From contig JBKJIJ010000020.1 in the NCBI GenBank assembly GCA_046598525.1, forward strand, positions 1 to 64,000: a stretch of 64,000 bases of DNA, in the 5' to 3' direction. Position 1 is the first letter of the stretch. The number at the start of each line of letters is the position of its first letter. The notes beneath the pieces are model-generated. The model worked only from the letters and a program-made list of their open reading frames with translations. It was not told the origin of the DNA and did not search any database. A program made the position numbers and the translations under genes. The DNA is from Methylotenera_A sp046598525. GTDB taxonomy: Bacteria; Pseudomonadota; Gammaproteobacteria; Burkholderiales; Methylophilaceae. Below, in pieces: positions 26,047-34,972 of the stretch.

Positions 26047-27258
26047 TTATACTTTAGCGGCTGTATTCACAGCACTGCCCCAAGTGGTTCTCCAGCGAGT
26101 TTTTACGCCGCTTAAACCAATCATGGCCAATAATGCCAAGCCTGCAAAAATGAGGATGCCAATTTGGTAGTTGCCAGTGGCTTGTTTAATGTAACCCAAG
26201 CTTGCTGCCAGGTAAAAGCCACCAACGCCGCCAGCCATGCCCACTAAGCCTGTCATCACGCCAATTTCTTTGCGGAAACGTTGTGGTACCAATTGGAAAA
26301 CCGCGCCATTACCCATGCCTAATACCGCCATCACTGGAATAATAATTGCCAGCGCTAATTGGTAAGTCGGTTGGCCAAAGCTCATTACAACCAATAATAC
26401 AGAGGCAACGGCGTACATCACCAATAAGGTGCGAATGCCACCGATGCGATCTGCAATCATGCCGCCAATTGGGCGCACTAATGAGCCAGCAAATACGCAA
26501 GCCGCCGTGCAATAGCCAGCAACCACAGGGCCAAGGCTGTATAAATCGTTGAAATATATAGTAAGTGATGATGCCAAACCAACAAATCCACCAAAAGTAA
26601 CGCTGTAAAAGAACATAAACCACCAAGCGTCTTTGTCTTTTAATATCGCCATATATTGGCTAAGTGATTTGGCCGCTGGCGTATCTGGGCTATCTTTTGC
26701 AAAAATTAAATACACGGCAAACGCAATGCCTAGCGGAATTAATGCCAAGCCAAATACATTGTTCCAGCCATAAGCTACAGCCAAGCTAGGGGCAAATAAA
26801 GCGGCAAACACAGTACCAGAGTTACCCGCACCGGCAATACCCAAAGCCGTGCCTTGATGCTCTGGCGGATACCAGCGACTTGCCAAAGGGAGCGCAACTG
26901 CAAATGCAGCGCCTGCAAAACCTAAGCCAATGCCTAACAACAAGGTGTGTTGAAAGGTTTGTAAGCCATGTAACCAAGCAGTTAGTAAGCTGGCGATAAC
27001 AATAATTTGACCAATCGTACCCGCGTTTTTAGGTTTGATTTGATCAACCAACACACCCATTACAATGCGCAACAAGGCGCCAGCCAACACAGGTGTAGCC
27101 ACCATTAAGCCTTTTTGCGCAGGTGTTAAATTTAAATCGGTGGCGATTTGTACGGCCAGTGGGCCTAATAACACCCACACCATAAAGCTTAAATCAAAGT
27201 ACAAAAATGACGATAGTAAAGTTGGTGTGTGGCCAACTTTCCAAAAACTGCTTTTCAT
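26047..27258 (-). CDS. narK: Nitrate/nitrite transporter, NarK/NasA type (MFS)
   Basis: 403 residues with twelve predicted membrane segments. The two nitrate-signature motifs of the NNP family are present: GAGNSGTVFAALFAPSLA near residue 140 and GMAGGVGGFYLAASLG near 340. It imports nitrate, or exchanges it for nitrite, across the inner membrane. It is placed directly after nirB in the same transcription direction. The window therefore encodes two nitrate uptake routes, this one and the ABC system nasFED. Confidence 0.92.
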   Translation of the reverse strand: MKSSFWKVGHTPTLLSSFLYFDLSFMVWVLLGPLAVQIATDLNLTPAQKGLMVATPVLAGALLRIVMGVLVDQIKPKNAGTIGQIIVIASLLTAWLHGLQTFQHTLLLGIGLGFAGAAFAVALPLASRWYPPEHQGTALGIAGAGNSGTVFAALFAPSLAVAYGWNNVFGLALIPLGIAFAVYLIFAKDSPDTPAAKSLSQYMAILKDKDAWWFMFFYSVTFGGFVGLASSLTIYFNDLYSLGPVVAGYCTAACVFAGSLVRPIGGMIADRIGGIRTLLVMYAVASVLLVVMSFGQPTYQLALAIIIPVMAVLGMGNGAVFQLVPQRFRKEIGVMTGLVGMAGGVGGFYLAASLGYIKQATGNYQIGILIFAGLALLAMIGLSGVKTRWRTTWGSAVNTAAKV

Positions 27259-27296
27259 TGAAATTCCTTAATAGTTAATACAAAATTTATTCTTTT

Positions 27297-27324
27297 CGTC
27301 ATCCCCACGCAGGCGGGAATGACG
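27297..27324. repeat. Palindromic repeat between nirB and narK
   Basis: CGTCAT and ATGACG flank an imperfect dyad with CCCC and GGCGGG cores. The form matches widespread bacterial repeats of the CGTCATTCCCGC...GCGGGAATGACG kind. It could stabilise or terminate part of the nirB transcript. Confidence 0.7.
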
Positions 27325-27364
27325 AAGTTGTGAGAGTTTTGCTTTTTTCTCAGGCAAAAGATTA

Positions 27365-29809
27365 TTAAACGTTAATCGTTTCAAACTCTTTTTGCAGCTC
27401 ACTTTTTTGTACGCGCTCAGACCAAGGCTCAATTGCACCTTGCAGCGCATAAAGCAAGCGCTCATAAGCAGCTTTACGGCCTTCATGGTCTTCTAACACG
27501 CGCTGTTTTACGTATTCCAAGCCAACGCGCTCAATCCAATGCACGGTACGGTCTAAATAACGCGCTTCTTCGCGGTACATTTGAATAAACGCGCCTGAAT
27601 ATTCCAGCACTTCGTCTGATGTTTTCACTTTACATAAGAATTGCGCCACTTCGGTTTTAATACCGCCGTTACCGCCCACGTAAATCTCCCAGCCAGAATC
27701 CACGCCAATAATACCCACATCCTTAATGCCCGATTCAGCACAATTTCTTGGGCAGCCTGATACGGCGAACTTAACCTTATGCGGTGCCCACATATGGTCA
27801 AATGCTTTTTCGATATCAATACCCATTTGTGTGGAATTTTGTGTACCAAAACGGCAGAATTCAGAACCGACGCAAGTTTTAACGGTACGAATACCTTTTG
27901 CATAAGCGTAACCTGATGGCATGTCTAGGTCTTTCCACATGCCAACTAAGTCTTCTTTTTTCACGCCCAGCAAATCAATACGCTGGCCACCAGTCACTTT
28001 TACCATTGGTACGGCATATTTATCTGCCACATCGGCAATTTTGCGCAATTGGTCAGGCGAAGTTACGCCGCCATACATACGCGGAATCACTGAATAGGTG
28101 CCGTCTTTTTGAATATTGGCATGCACGCGTTCATTAATAAAGCGTGATTGCGGATCATCTACTGCCTCATGCGGCCAAGTAGAAAGCAAGTAATAGTTCA
28201 GCGCAGGTCGGCAAGTCGCACAACCGTTAGGGGTGCGCCAAGTCATGCCTTTCATGGCATCTGGAATATTTAAGTATTTGTTTTTGCGGATTTCAGCACG
28301 CACTTCTTCATGGTTTTTATCCGAACATCCACAAATGGCTTTGCTAGTGGATGGTGGCGCATAACCGCCGCCTAAAGTTGACGCTAAAATTTGCTCTACC
28401 AAGCCCACGCAACTACCGCAGCTTGAACCGGCTTTGGTTTGTTTTTTCACATCGTCAATCGTAAACAAGCCTTGGTCTTGAATCGCTTTAACAATAGTGC
28501 CTTTGCACACGCCGTTACAGCCGCACACTTCCATTTCGTTGGTCATGGCGGCGGCTTTATCTTGGCCTTGATGGCCTGTGTTGCCTAAACTGTCTTGACC
28601 AAACATCAATGAATCGCGAATTTCATGAATCGGTTTTGCATCGCGCAGCATTTGGAAATACCATGCGCCATCTGCGGTATCGCCATAAAGCACGCTGCCA
28701 ATGATTTTGTCATTTTTAATGACGAGCTTTTTGTAAACCCCGCCAACTGCGTCGTGTAAAACAATTTCTTCGCGTTCTTCATCCGCCGCTTCAATTGGGC
28801 TTCTAAAATCGCCTGCGCTAAATAAATCAATGCCGGTTACTTTTAATTTGGTTGAAGTAACAGAGCCTTTGTAAGAGCCAATGCCAAAGTTGGCCAAATG
28901 CGTGGCGCACACTTTTGCCATTTCAAATAATGGCGCAACCAAGCCGTATGAAATGCCGCGATGCGCAACGCATTCGCCCACCGCATAAACGCGCGGGTCG
29001 TAGGTTTGCATGGTGTCATTCACCACAATGCCTTTGTTGCAATAAATACCAGCCGATTCGGCCAATGCAAAATTAGGCCGAATACCCACCGCCATTACCA
29101 CTAAATCGGCAGCAATTTCTAAGCCATCGGTAAAGCGCGCGGCTTTTACGCGGCCATTGCCATCGTCAATTAGTTGCTCGGTATTTTTTTGCAGTAAAAA
29201 GTTTAGGCCTTTAGATTCCAAGTTTTTTTGCAGCATTTTGCCGGCTGTTTTATCCAGCTGGCGTTCTAGCAGCCATTCATTTTTGTGCACTACAGTTACA
29301 TCCATGCCTTGGATTTTTAGGCCATTTGCCGCCTCCAAGCCCAACAAACCGCCGCCAATCACAACGGCGTGCTTGTATTTTTTGGCCGCGTCAATCATCT
29401 CATTGGTATCTTTAATATCGCGATAACCAATCACACCTTCTAATTCTTTGCCTGGAATCGGCAACATAAACGGCTTAGAGCCAGTTGAAAGCAATAAGCG
29501 GTCATATTCTGCACTTGTGCCGTCTTCTGCATACAAAATGCGGTTTTTGCGATCAATTTTATTGACGCGTGCGCTGGTATATAGCGTGATATTGTTTTCG
29601 GCATACCATTCGCGCGTATTTAAAATAATGTCATTAATGGTTTGCTCGTTAGCCAGCACGGGCGAAAGCATAATACGGTTGTAATTGGTGTAAGGCTCAT
29701 CGCCAAACACGGTAATATCGTAAATGTGCGGCGCGATTTTCAGCAGCTCTTCCACCACGCGCATGCCTGCCATGCCGTTACCAACCACTACTAGTTTCAT
29801 TTTTTGCAT
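27365..29809 (-). CDS. nirB: NADH-dependent nitrite reductase large subunit
   Basis: 814 residues. It reduces nitrite to ammonium in the cytoplasm. Order of parts: FAD/NAD(P)-binding domains (VVGNGMAGMRVVEELL; VIGGGLLGLEAANGL), a BFD-like [2Fe-2S] domain near residues 425-490 (CGCNGVCKG, SCGSCVG), then the sulfite/nitrite reductase domains with siroheme-[4Fe-4S] ligands in EFCRFGTQNS and SGCPRNCAESG. It is the first gene of the unit driven by the sigma-54 promoter at 29862-29877. Confidence 0.96.
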   Translation of the reverse strand: MQKMKLVVVGNGMAGMRVVEELLKIAPHIYDITVFGDEPYTNYNRIMLSPVLANEQTINDIILNTREWYAENNITLYTSARVNKIDRKNRILYAEDGTSAEYDRLLLSTGSKPFMLPIPGKELEGVIGYRDIKDTNEMIDAAKKYKHAVVIGGGLLGLEAANGLKIQGMDVTVVHKNEWLLERQLDKTAGKMLQKNLESKGLNFLLQKNTEQLIDDGNGRVKAARFTDGLEIAADLVVMAVGIRPNFALAESAGIYCNKGIVVNDTMQTYDPRVYAVGECVAHRGISYGLVAPLFEMAKVCATHLANFGIGSYKGSVTSTKLKVTGIDLFSAGDFRSPIEAADEEREEIVLHDAVGGVYKKLVIKNDKIIGSVLYGDTADGAWYFQMLRDAKPIHEIRDSLMFGQDSLGNTGHQGQDKAAAMTNEMEVCGCNGVCKGTIVKAIQDQGLFTIDDVKKQTKAGSSCGSCVGLVEQILASTLGGGYAPPSTSKAICGCSDKNHEEVRAEIRKNKYLNIPDAMKGMTWRTPNGCATCRPALNYYLLSTWPHEAVDDPQSRFINERVHANIQKDGTYSVIPRMYGGVTSPDQLRKIADVADKYAVPMVKVTGGQRIDLLGVKKEDLVGMWKDLDMPSGYAYAKGIRTVKTCVGSEFCRFGTQNSTQMGIDIEKAFDHMWAPHKVKFAVSGCPRNCAESGIKDVGIIGVDSGWEIYVGGNGGIKTEVAQFLCKVKTSDEVLEYSGAFIQMYREEARYLDRTVHWIERVGLEYVKQRVLEDHEGRKAAYERLLYALQGAIEPWSERVQKSELQKEFETINV

Positions 29810-29861
29810 AATTTTGACTTAAAGATTTTAAATACGGTTTACGGATTAGATTCGTTTAATA

Positions 29862-29877
29862 GGCAATATATATGCCA
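29862..29877 (-). promoter_or_regulatory. Sigma-54 (-24/-12) promoter of nirB
   Basis: Read on the minus strand: TGGCAT-ATATA-TTGCC. The invariant GG and GC are exactly ten bases apart. The predicted start site is about 40 bases upstream of the nirB ATG. Confidence 0.8.
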
Positions 29878-29971
29878 CTTCTAAATAATGATTTAACACG
29901 CTAAATAATATTTAAATACATTAGCTTGCTAAAACTTAGCTGGTTTTGGCGTGTTTGTTAGCCCAATACAG

Positions 29972-29994
29972 GCGCATTAAAAGTGCAAGCGCAC
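29972..29994. promoter_or_regulatory. NtrC-like enhancer site upstream of nirB
   Basis: GCGC-N7-GTGC-AAGC-GCAC. The GCRC-N7-GTGC part matches the outer half-sites of the NtrC consensus (TGCAC-N7-GTGCA). It lies 94 bp from the nirB sigma-54 promoter, and its right end overlaps the porin terminator stem. Confidence 0.65.
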
Positions 29995-30024
29995 CGTTTG
30001 CATGAACCAAAACGGTGCGCTTTT
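29987..30024 (-). terminator. Hairpin terminator after the porin gene
   Basis: AAGCGCACCGTTT (29987-29999) and AAACGGTGCGCTT (30010-30022) form a 13-pair stem with a ten-base loop, 12 bp downstream of the porin stop codon. On the minus strand a short GCACTTTT follows. It should separate the nasT-nasFED-porin unit from nirB. Confidence 0.75.
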
Positions 30025-30035
30025 AGATTTGGCGC

Positions 30036-31505
30036 TTAAAAACTATATTGCGCTGTTAGCCAAACAATTTCTTTATCGGCTTTGCGCGGCGCGGCGGCTA
30101 GTGTTGTGCCGTAAACATCGCTTTCGTTAAACTTGGCGTATTCTACCTTAGCCCACACATTATCGTTAATCGGATACGTTAAGCCTAAATCAAATTCAGT
30201 ACCGTATTTATCACCAAATCGACGACTAGCTGGCGTGCTGCCTAGTGTTTCGTAGTTTTCATCTGATTTAAATACATGAAATTCGCTGTAAACTTTTAAT
30301 TTATCGATTGCACCAGAAACGGTCACAAAGGTATCTTTAATGCCTTGTCTTGGCGTAGCTAAAAAGTGGTCTGCCCAACCTTGAAACAAATGGTTGGTGC
30401 CAAGCGGGGTTTGAAACGCATATTTTCCATCGTTGCTAGAAAGCACTTCGTGGTCTAAACGAATCGACCAAGCATTGTAAGCGGCGCCACCACCAATTTT
30501 TAAATAATGCGCATCAATGGCTGAATTGCCACCGCGATAATCGTCTTGCTTGGCGAATTCGGCTGTGTACAAGCCTTTCCAGTTGGGTGTAAAAATATGC
30601 ACGCCATCTAAACGTAAACCAAATGTTTTACTGCTAGCATCGGCAAATGCTACGCCGCCCACTTTTGGCACATCTTGGCTTGAGCCTAAACCGTTACCAC
30701 CTTGTGCCACAAAGCCGGCGGCGGCTGGGTTACCGGCGTTTTGGCTTAAATTGGCTACATCTATAAAATAGCCATAGCCGATTAAGAATTCGGATGGTGA
30801 AATGCGGTATTTGGCGTTAATAATATCAATGTTGCCATTGCGATCTTCGGTGTTAATTTGCCTTACTTGGTAAAAGTGGCTGTAAAACAGCTCTGTATCG
30901 GGGATGCTTTTATTTAAAATTGAAACGCCATCAAACACTTGGGTATTTTGGCGGAAGGCAATATCGCCAATAAAACGCACATTATCTAAATTAAGCACTT
31001 GGCGACCTAAGCGCACTTTGGTGTTTTTAATGCCAGTCCAATCCACATAAAGCTGATTAATATCAGTAAAGCCAGGATCCACAATATTGGCGTATTGGCG
31101 CTTAAACAATGACGAATTGGCCGTATTATTATTGTGTTCTGGCACATTGCCGCGTCTGTCGTTAAAGTCATCGTTAAACTCATGCACATCGGTTAGTTGT
31201 GCGCCAAAGCTAAAATTTTTGTACGGCGCTGTTTGCCAGCCCAACAATGTGCGGGTGGTAAACGCATAGCTGTTTTTTAATTCTTTGCTGGCGTTTGGTG
31301 CTGGCTGTCTATTGTCTTGATCTACATTCTCATAGCGCGCACGCACGCTGCTGAGCGATTTACCATCTTTAATCGAATCTAAAAACGTGTATTCCGCTTC
31401 AGGGGCTTCTGCGGTAACAGTTTCTTCTGCAAAGGCATTGCCAGCCAATGCCAAACATACGTTAACCGTTAATAAATTTAGTTTTAATAAATGCATTTTT
31501 TTCAT
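30036..31505 (-). CDS. Alginate-export-type outer-membrane porin
   Basis: 489 residues with a signal peptide ending near AFAEE (residue 26) and alternating beta-strand pattern throughout, ending in an aromatic residue (LTAQYSF). The N-terminal ARYENVDQDN and the LYVDWTGIKNTKVRLGRQVLN segment match the alginate_exp porin family. In nitrogen clusters such porins probably admit nitrate or other anions across the outer membrane; this is inferred from its place after nasFED. It ends the second nas transcription unit. Confidence 0.85.
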   Translation of the reverse strand: MKKMHLLKLNLLTVNVCLALAGNAFAEETVTAEAPEAEYTFLDSIKDGKSLSSVRARYENVDQDNRQPAPNASKELKNSYAFTTRTLLGWQTAPYKNFSFGAQLTDVHEFNDDFNDRRGNVPEHNNNTANSSLFKRQYANIVDPGFTDINQLYVDWTGIKNTKVRLGRQVLNLDNVRFIGDIAFRQNTQVFDGVSILNKSIPDTELFYSHFYQVRQINTEDRNGNIDIINAKYRISPSEFLIGYGYFIDVANLSQNAGNPAAAGFVAQGGNGLGSSQDVPKVGGVAFADASSKTFGLRLDGVHIFTPNWKGLYTAEFAKQDDYRGGNSAIDAHYLKIGGGAAYNAWSIRLDHEVLSSNDGKYAFQTPLGTNHLFQGWADHFLATPRQGIKDTFVTVSGAIDKLKVYSEFHVFKSDENYETLGSTPASRRFGDKYGTEFDLGLTYPINDNVWAKVEYAKFNESDVYGTTLAAAPRKADKEIVWLTAQYSF

Positions 31506-31555
31506 TTGGGTTATCTTTATAGTAATTGATGAATGAATGTGATTAAGTGATTGCG

Positions 31556-32404
31556 TTAAGCGACTTTTTTGGCATGACGCTCATACAAGAATTTCAACAC
31601 TTCAGAGCGTAAATGGTTGTATTGCACATCTTCGGCCAGCTCTAAACGTTTGCGCGGGTAAGGTAAATCCACCTGTAAAATTTCGCCAATGCCAGCACTG
31701 GGGCCGTTGGTCATCATCACAATTTTATCCGATAGTAATACCGCTTCATCCACATCGTGCGTCACCATCACAGCGGTTGCGCCCGATTTTTGCATAATGC
31801 GCATCAATTCATCTTGCAAACCCGCGCGGGTTAACGCATCTAGCGCGCCAAATGGCTCATCTAATAATAATACTTTGGGTTCCATGGCCAATGCTCTGGC
31901 AATACCCACGCGTTGCTTCATGCCGCCAGAAATTTCATTTGGGCGTTTTTCAACCGCATGGCTTAAGCCCACTAGCTCAAGCGCGGCATAGGTGCGTGCT
32001 TCTTGTTGAACCTTAGATTCGCTGCCAAATACGCGCTCAACCGCTAAATACACGTTTTCGTAGCAGCTTAACCAAGGTAATAAAGAATGGTTTTGAAACA
32101 CCACCGCGCGCTCTGGCCCTGGTGCGGCAATTTCGCGGCCAGCGCAAAATAAGTTGCCAGTGGTGGGCTGCAATAAGCCAGCAATCAAATTAAGCACGGT
32201 GGATTTACCGCAACCTGAGTGGCCGATAATCGATACAAATTCGCCTTGGGTAATACTTAAATTAATATTTTTAAGCGCATCAAACGTGCCTTTTTTGGTG
32301 GTAAATTGCATGCCAACGTCTTCAATATGCACATAACGTTCGGTCATTTTGGCGGTGCTATTGCTTAAAGTTGGCATGGGCGATTCAGTTAAAATAGTAT
32401 TCAT
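31556..32404 (-). CDS. nasD: Nitrate ABC transporter, ATP-binding subunit
   Basis: 282 residues. Walker A GHSGCGKST, the signature ISGGMKQR, Walker B VLLLDEPFGALDA and the switch histidine in VMVTHDVDEA are intact. The overall form is that of the nitrate/taurine/cyanate group (NrtD/NasD/SsuB). It energises nitrate uptake with the permease and binding protein just upstream. About 20 extra N-terminal residues precede the conserved start; an ATG at about residue 20 is an alternative start. Confidence 0.93.
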   Translation of the reverse strand: MNTILTESPMPTLSNSTAKMTERYVHIEDVGMQFTTKKGTFDALKNINLSITQGEFVSIIGHSGCGKSTVLNLIAGLLQPTTGNLFCAGREIAAPGPERAVVFQNHSLLPWLSCYENVYLAVERVFGSESKVQQEARTYAALELVGLSHAVEKRPNEISGGMKQRVGIARALAMEPKVLLLDEPFGALDALTRAGLQDELMRIMQKSGATAVMVTHDVDEAVLLSDKIVMMTNGPSAGIGEILQVDLPYPRKRLELAEDVQYNHLRSEVLKFLYERHAKKVA

Positions 32405-32433
32405 TTTGTTTAATCCTTATTTATAAGGTGAAA

Positions 32434-33390
32434 TTATTCGTAGGCGAAACGTTTAGCCAGCATGGATAAGCCCAGCTCTAGCAGCAAACCAATAATACCA
32501 ACCACAAAAATAGCGATAATGATGTGTTCATAATTAGAGGCGTTGTATTCATCCCACAACCAAAAGCCAATACCCGCGCCGCCGTTAAGCATTTCGGCCG
32601 CCACAATCACCAACCACGCAATACCGATGGATAATCGCACGCCTGTCATCATGTAAGGCAGCACATAGGGGAATGAAATTTTAGAAATGATTTTCCATTC
32701 GCTTAAATTCAGCACTTTGGCTACGTTCATGTAATCTTGCGGCACTTTGCTAACACCCACAGCGGTGTTAATTACCATTGGCCAAATGCTAGAGATAAAA
32801 ATCACCCAAATAGCCGCAGGGCCAGCCGCACCCATTACCAGTAAGCCCAAAGGCAACCAAGCCAACGGTGAAACCGGGCGCAATAGGCCGATAACAGGCG
32901 CTGTCATGCGTGACATAAACTCATAACGGCCAATCATAAAGCCAAGCGGAATGCCCACAATGGCGGCTAAACCAAAGCCCAAACAAACGCGCTCAAGTGA
33001 GGATAAAATATTCCAGCCAATACCTTGATCATCTAAACTATTTTGATGAAAAGGGTGCGAAAACAGCTCAACCGCGGAATGCCATGTGCTGATTGGCCCT
33101 GGCAAAATGGGTTGCTGATGCGATAGCAACGTCCAAATGCCTAAAAATAGCAAAATGCCAAAAAATGGCGGGATAACGGTTTTAAAAAATTCAGCCACTT
33201 TAATTTGCAAGGCGGTTGGTGCAGGCTTGGCGACCTTTTGCGATTGTTCAGCCACTCGTTCAATAATCATTTTCATGTGTGTGTTATCTTCGTTAGCGGC
33301 AAGCACGGGTTCTGTCACCGTATTTGCAGAACTGGTTTTTGCGGCATCTGTGGTCGGCTTTAAATCTTGCTTAATGCTGATTGCGCTCAT
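32434..33390 (-). CDS. nasE: Nitrate ABC transporter, permease subunit
   Basis: 318 residues from the ATG at 33390, chosen because AAAGGAGG lies five bases upstream; the frame extends nine codons further but without such a site. A hydrophilic N-terminal stretch precedes about six membrane segments. The cytoplasmic EAA loop is visible (SEWKIISKISFPYVLPYMMTGVRLSIGIAW, residues split here by function). It belongs to the NrtB/NasE group and forms the membrane channel with the ATPase NasD. Confidence 0.93.
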   Translation of the reverse strand: MSAISIKQDLKPTTDAAKTSSANTVTEPVLAANEDNTHMKMIIERVAEQSQKVAKPAPTALQIKVAEFFKTVIPPFFGILLFLGIWTLLSHQQPILPGPISTWHSAVELFSHPFHQNSLDDQGIGWNILSSLERVCLGFGLAAIVGIPLGFMIGRYEFMSRMTAPVIGLLRPVSPLAWLPLGLLVMGAAGPAAIWVIFISSIWPMVINTAVGVSKVPQDYMNVAKVLNLSEWKIISKISFPYVLPYMMTGVRLSIGIAWLVIVAAEMLNGGAGIGFWLWDEYNASNYEHIIIAIFVVGIIGLLLELGLSMLAKRFAYE

Positions 33391-33452
33391 ATTGCCTCCT
33401 TTTTCCATACGCCACATTTAATGGCTGGCGTATGGTTTTAATCAAAAATTTG

Positions 33453-34757
33453 TTACGCTTTTACTTTAAAACCGGCGGCATAAGCGGCTGGGTTTTTACC
33501 ATCCCACACCACGCCATCCATTAATTTGCTGCTACGCATTACATCTTTTGGAATGCTAGCACCCACTAAACTGGCGGCTTCTGAGTACAATTTAATTTCA
33601 TTTACTTTAGTGGCCACTGCCAAGTAATCAGGGTCTGCCTTTAACAAGCCCCAGCGTTTGTGTTGCGTTAAGAACCACATACCATCAGACAAGTAAGGGA
33701 AATTCACATAACCATCTTGGTAGAATTTCATGTAGTTAGGGTCTTTCCATTTGCGGCCGTTACCATTGTCATAGTCGCCCACAAAGCGGCCTGCAATCAC
33801 GTCTTCTGATGTATTCACATAGGCTTTACCAGAGATTAATTTAGCTACTTTTGCGCGGTTTTCGGTGGCGTCAATGTATTTACAAGCATCTAAAATGGCG
33901 GCAATCATGGCGCGGGTTGTGTTGGGGTTTTTAGCCACAAATTCAGCGGTGGTGCCCAATACTTTTTCTGGGTGATCGGCCCAAATATCTTGTGTGGTGG
34001 CAACGGTAAAGCCTACTTTATCGGCAATCGCGCGCGCGCCCCAAGGTTCGCCTACGCAGTAGCCATCCATATTACCAATACGCATATTGGCTACCATTTG
34101 CGGCGGTGGTACTACAATTGATTTGATGTCTGTTACTGGATTAATGCCGTTAGCCGCTAACCAGTAGTTAAGCCACATCGCATGTGTGCCAGTGGGGAAC
34201 GTATTGGCAAAAGTGAAATCGCGATTTTCGTTCGCCATCACGCGTTTAAGCGATTTGCCATCTTTAACGCCTTTATCTTTTAATGCGGTAGAAAGCGTAA
34301 TGGCTTGGCCGTTATGGTCTAGGTTCATTAACACTTTCATGTCTTTTTGCTGGCCGCCAATACCCATTTGCACGCCGTAGATTAAGCCGTATAACACATG
34401 CGAAGCATGCAGCTCGCCATTCATGGTTTTATCGCGCACGGCTGCCCAAGAGGCTTGTTTAGCGGGGATAATTTTAATGCCATATTTCTTGTCAAAACCC
34501 ATTTCAGCCGCCACTACAATGGGTGCGCAATCGGTTAATGGAATAAAACCAATTTTCACTTCTTTAATTTCTGGTGCGTCCGATCCGGCGGCATAAGCCA
34601 TATTTTTAATCCCCGCTGGCATTATATTAAGTGCAGCTGCTGCACCAAAAGCACCGGCAATCGTGTGTTTAAAAAACTGGCGACGGCTAGCATCTACTGA
34701 GCTACTGGTATCAATCGTGCTGCTGACTACAGGAGTTGTTTTGTCTTGGTCTTGCAT
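33453..34757 (-). CDS. nasF: Nitrate ABC transporter, substrate-binding protein (Tat signal)
   Basis: 434 residues. A twin-arginine motif SRRQFFKH near residue 24 is followed by a hydrophobic stretch and AYAAG, so export by the Tat system is likely. The mature part is the NrtA/NasF/CmpA fold (KVGFIPLTDCAPIVVA near residue 70, YCVGEPWGARAI). It captures nitrate, possibly nitrite, in the periplasm. AAGGA lies seven bases before the ATG. The ANTAR leader precedes it. A NasS-like sensing role is possible because no separate NasS is encoded nearby. Confidence 0.93.
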   Translation of the reverse strand: MQDQDKTTPVVSSTIDTSSSVDASRRQFFKHTIAGAFGAAAALNIMPAGIKNMAYAAGSDAPEIKEVKIGFIPLTDCAPIVVAAEMGFDKKYGIKIIPAKQASWAAVRDKTMNGELHASHVLYGLIYGVQMGIGGQQKDMKVLMNLDHNGQAITLSTALKDKGVKDGKSLKRVMANENRDFTFANTFPTGTHAMWLNYWLAANGINPVTDIKSIVVPPPQMVANMRIGNMDGYCVGEPWGARAIADKVGFTVATTQDIWADHPEKVLGTTAEFVAKNPNTTRAMIAAILDACKYIDATENRAKVAKLISGKAYVNTSEDVIAGRFVGDYDNGNGRKWKDPNYMKFYQDGYVNFPYLSDGMWFLTQHKRWGLLKADPDYLAVATKVNEIKLYSEAASLVGASIPKDVMRSSKLMDGVVWDGKNPAAYAAGFKVKA

Positions 34758-34813
34758 GTTTTTTCCTTAACGAAAGTGAATCTAAAAATAGGTTGCTAAA
34801 CGTTTTGCCCATT

Positions 34814-34860
34814 AAAAAAGCGCCTTAATAAAGAGGGGTTATCCTCACTATTAAGACGCC
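34814..34860 (-). terminator. Leader terminator of nasF (ANTAR-controlled)
   Basis: On the minus strand a long imperfect stem (GGCGTCTTAATA...TATTAAGGCGC with a GAGG/CCTC core) ends in six T. It lies before nasF, so transcription would stop there unless antitermination occurs. Confidence 0.85.
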
Positions 34861-34887
34861 GTTGTCTTTTATTACTATTTTATTAAT

Positions 34888-34942
34888 AAGCCATCGTTGG
34901 CCTATTTTTTAATCCGCTTGTTACCCTTCATTGGGCGGCAAG
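34888..34942 (-). promoter_or_regulatory. Tandem ANTAR-type RNA hairpins in the nasF leader
   Basis: On the minus strand the first hairpin (34917-34942) is CTTG..CCC-AATGAA-GGG..CAAG and the second (34888-34903) is AGGCC-AACGAT-GGCTT. Both loops are six bases with A at position 1 and G at position 4, the recognition feature of ANTAR proteins. The linker is 13 bases. NasT is encoded directly upstream and a terminator lies directly downstream, the layout known for NasR/NasT antitermination. Confidence 0.85.
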
Positions 34943-34972
34943 CTTTACTGCTAATACTTTAGAAACTAATTC

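Noticed and set aside
29810..29986. A second ANTAR leader upstream of nirB
   Set aside because: Hairpins there have no six-base loop with A1 and G4, and no terminator follows before nirB.
33391..33417. Upstream start for the nasE permease
   Set aside because: AAAGGAGG lies inside this extension and is ideally placed for the ATG at 33390.
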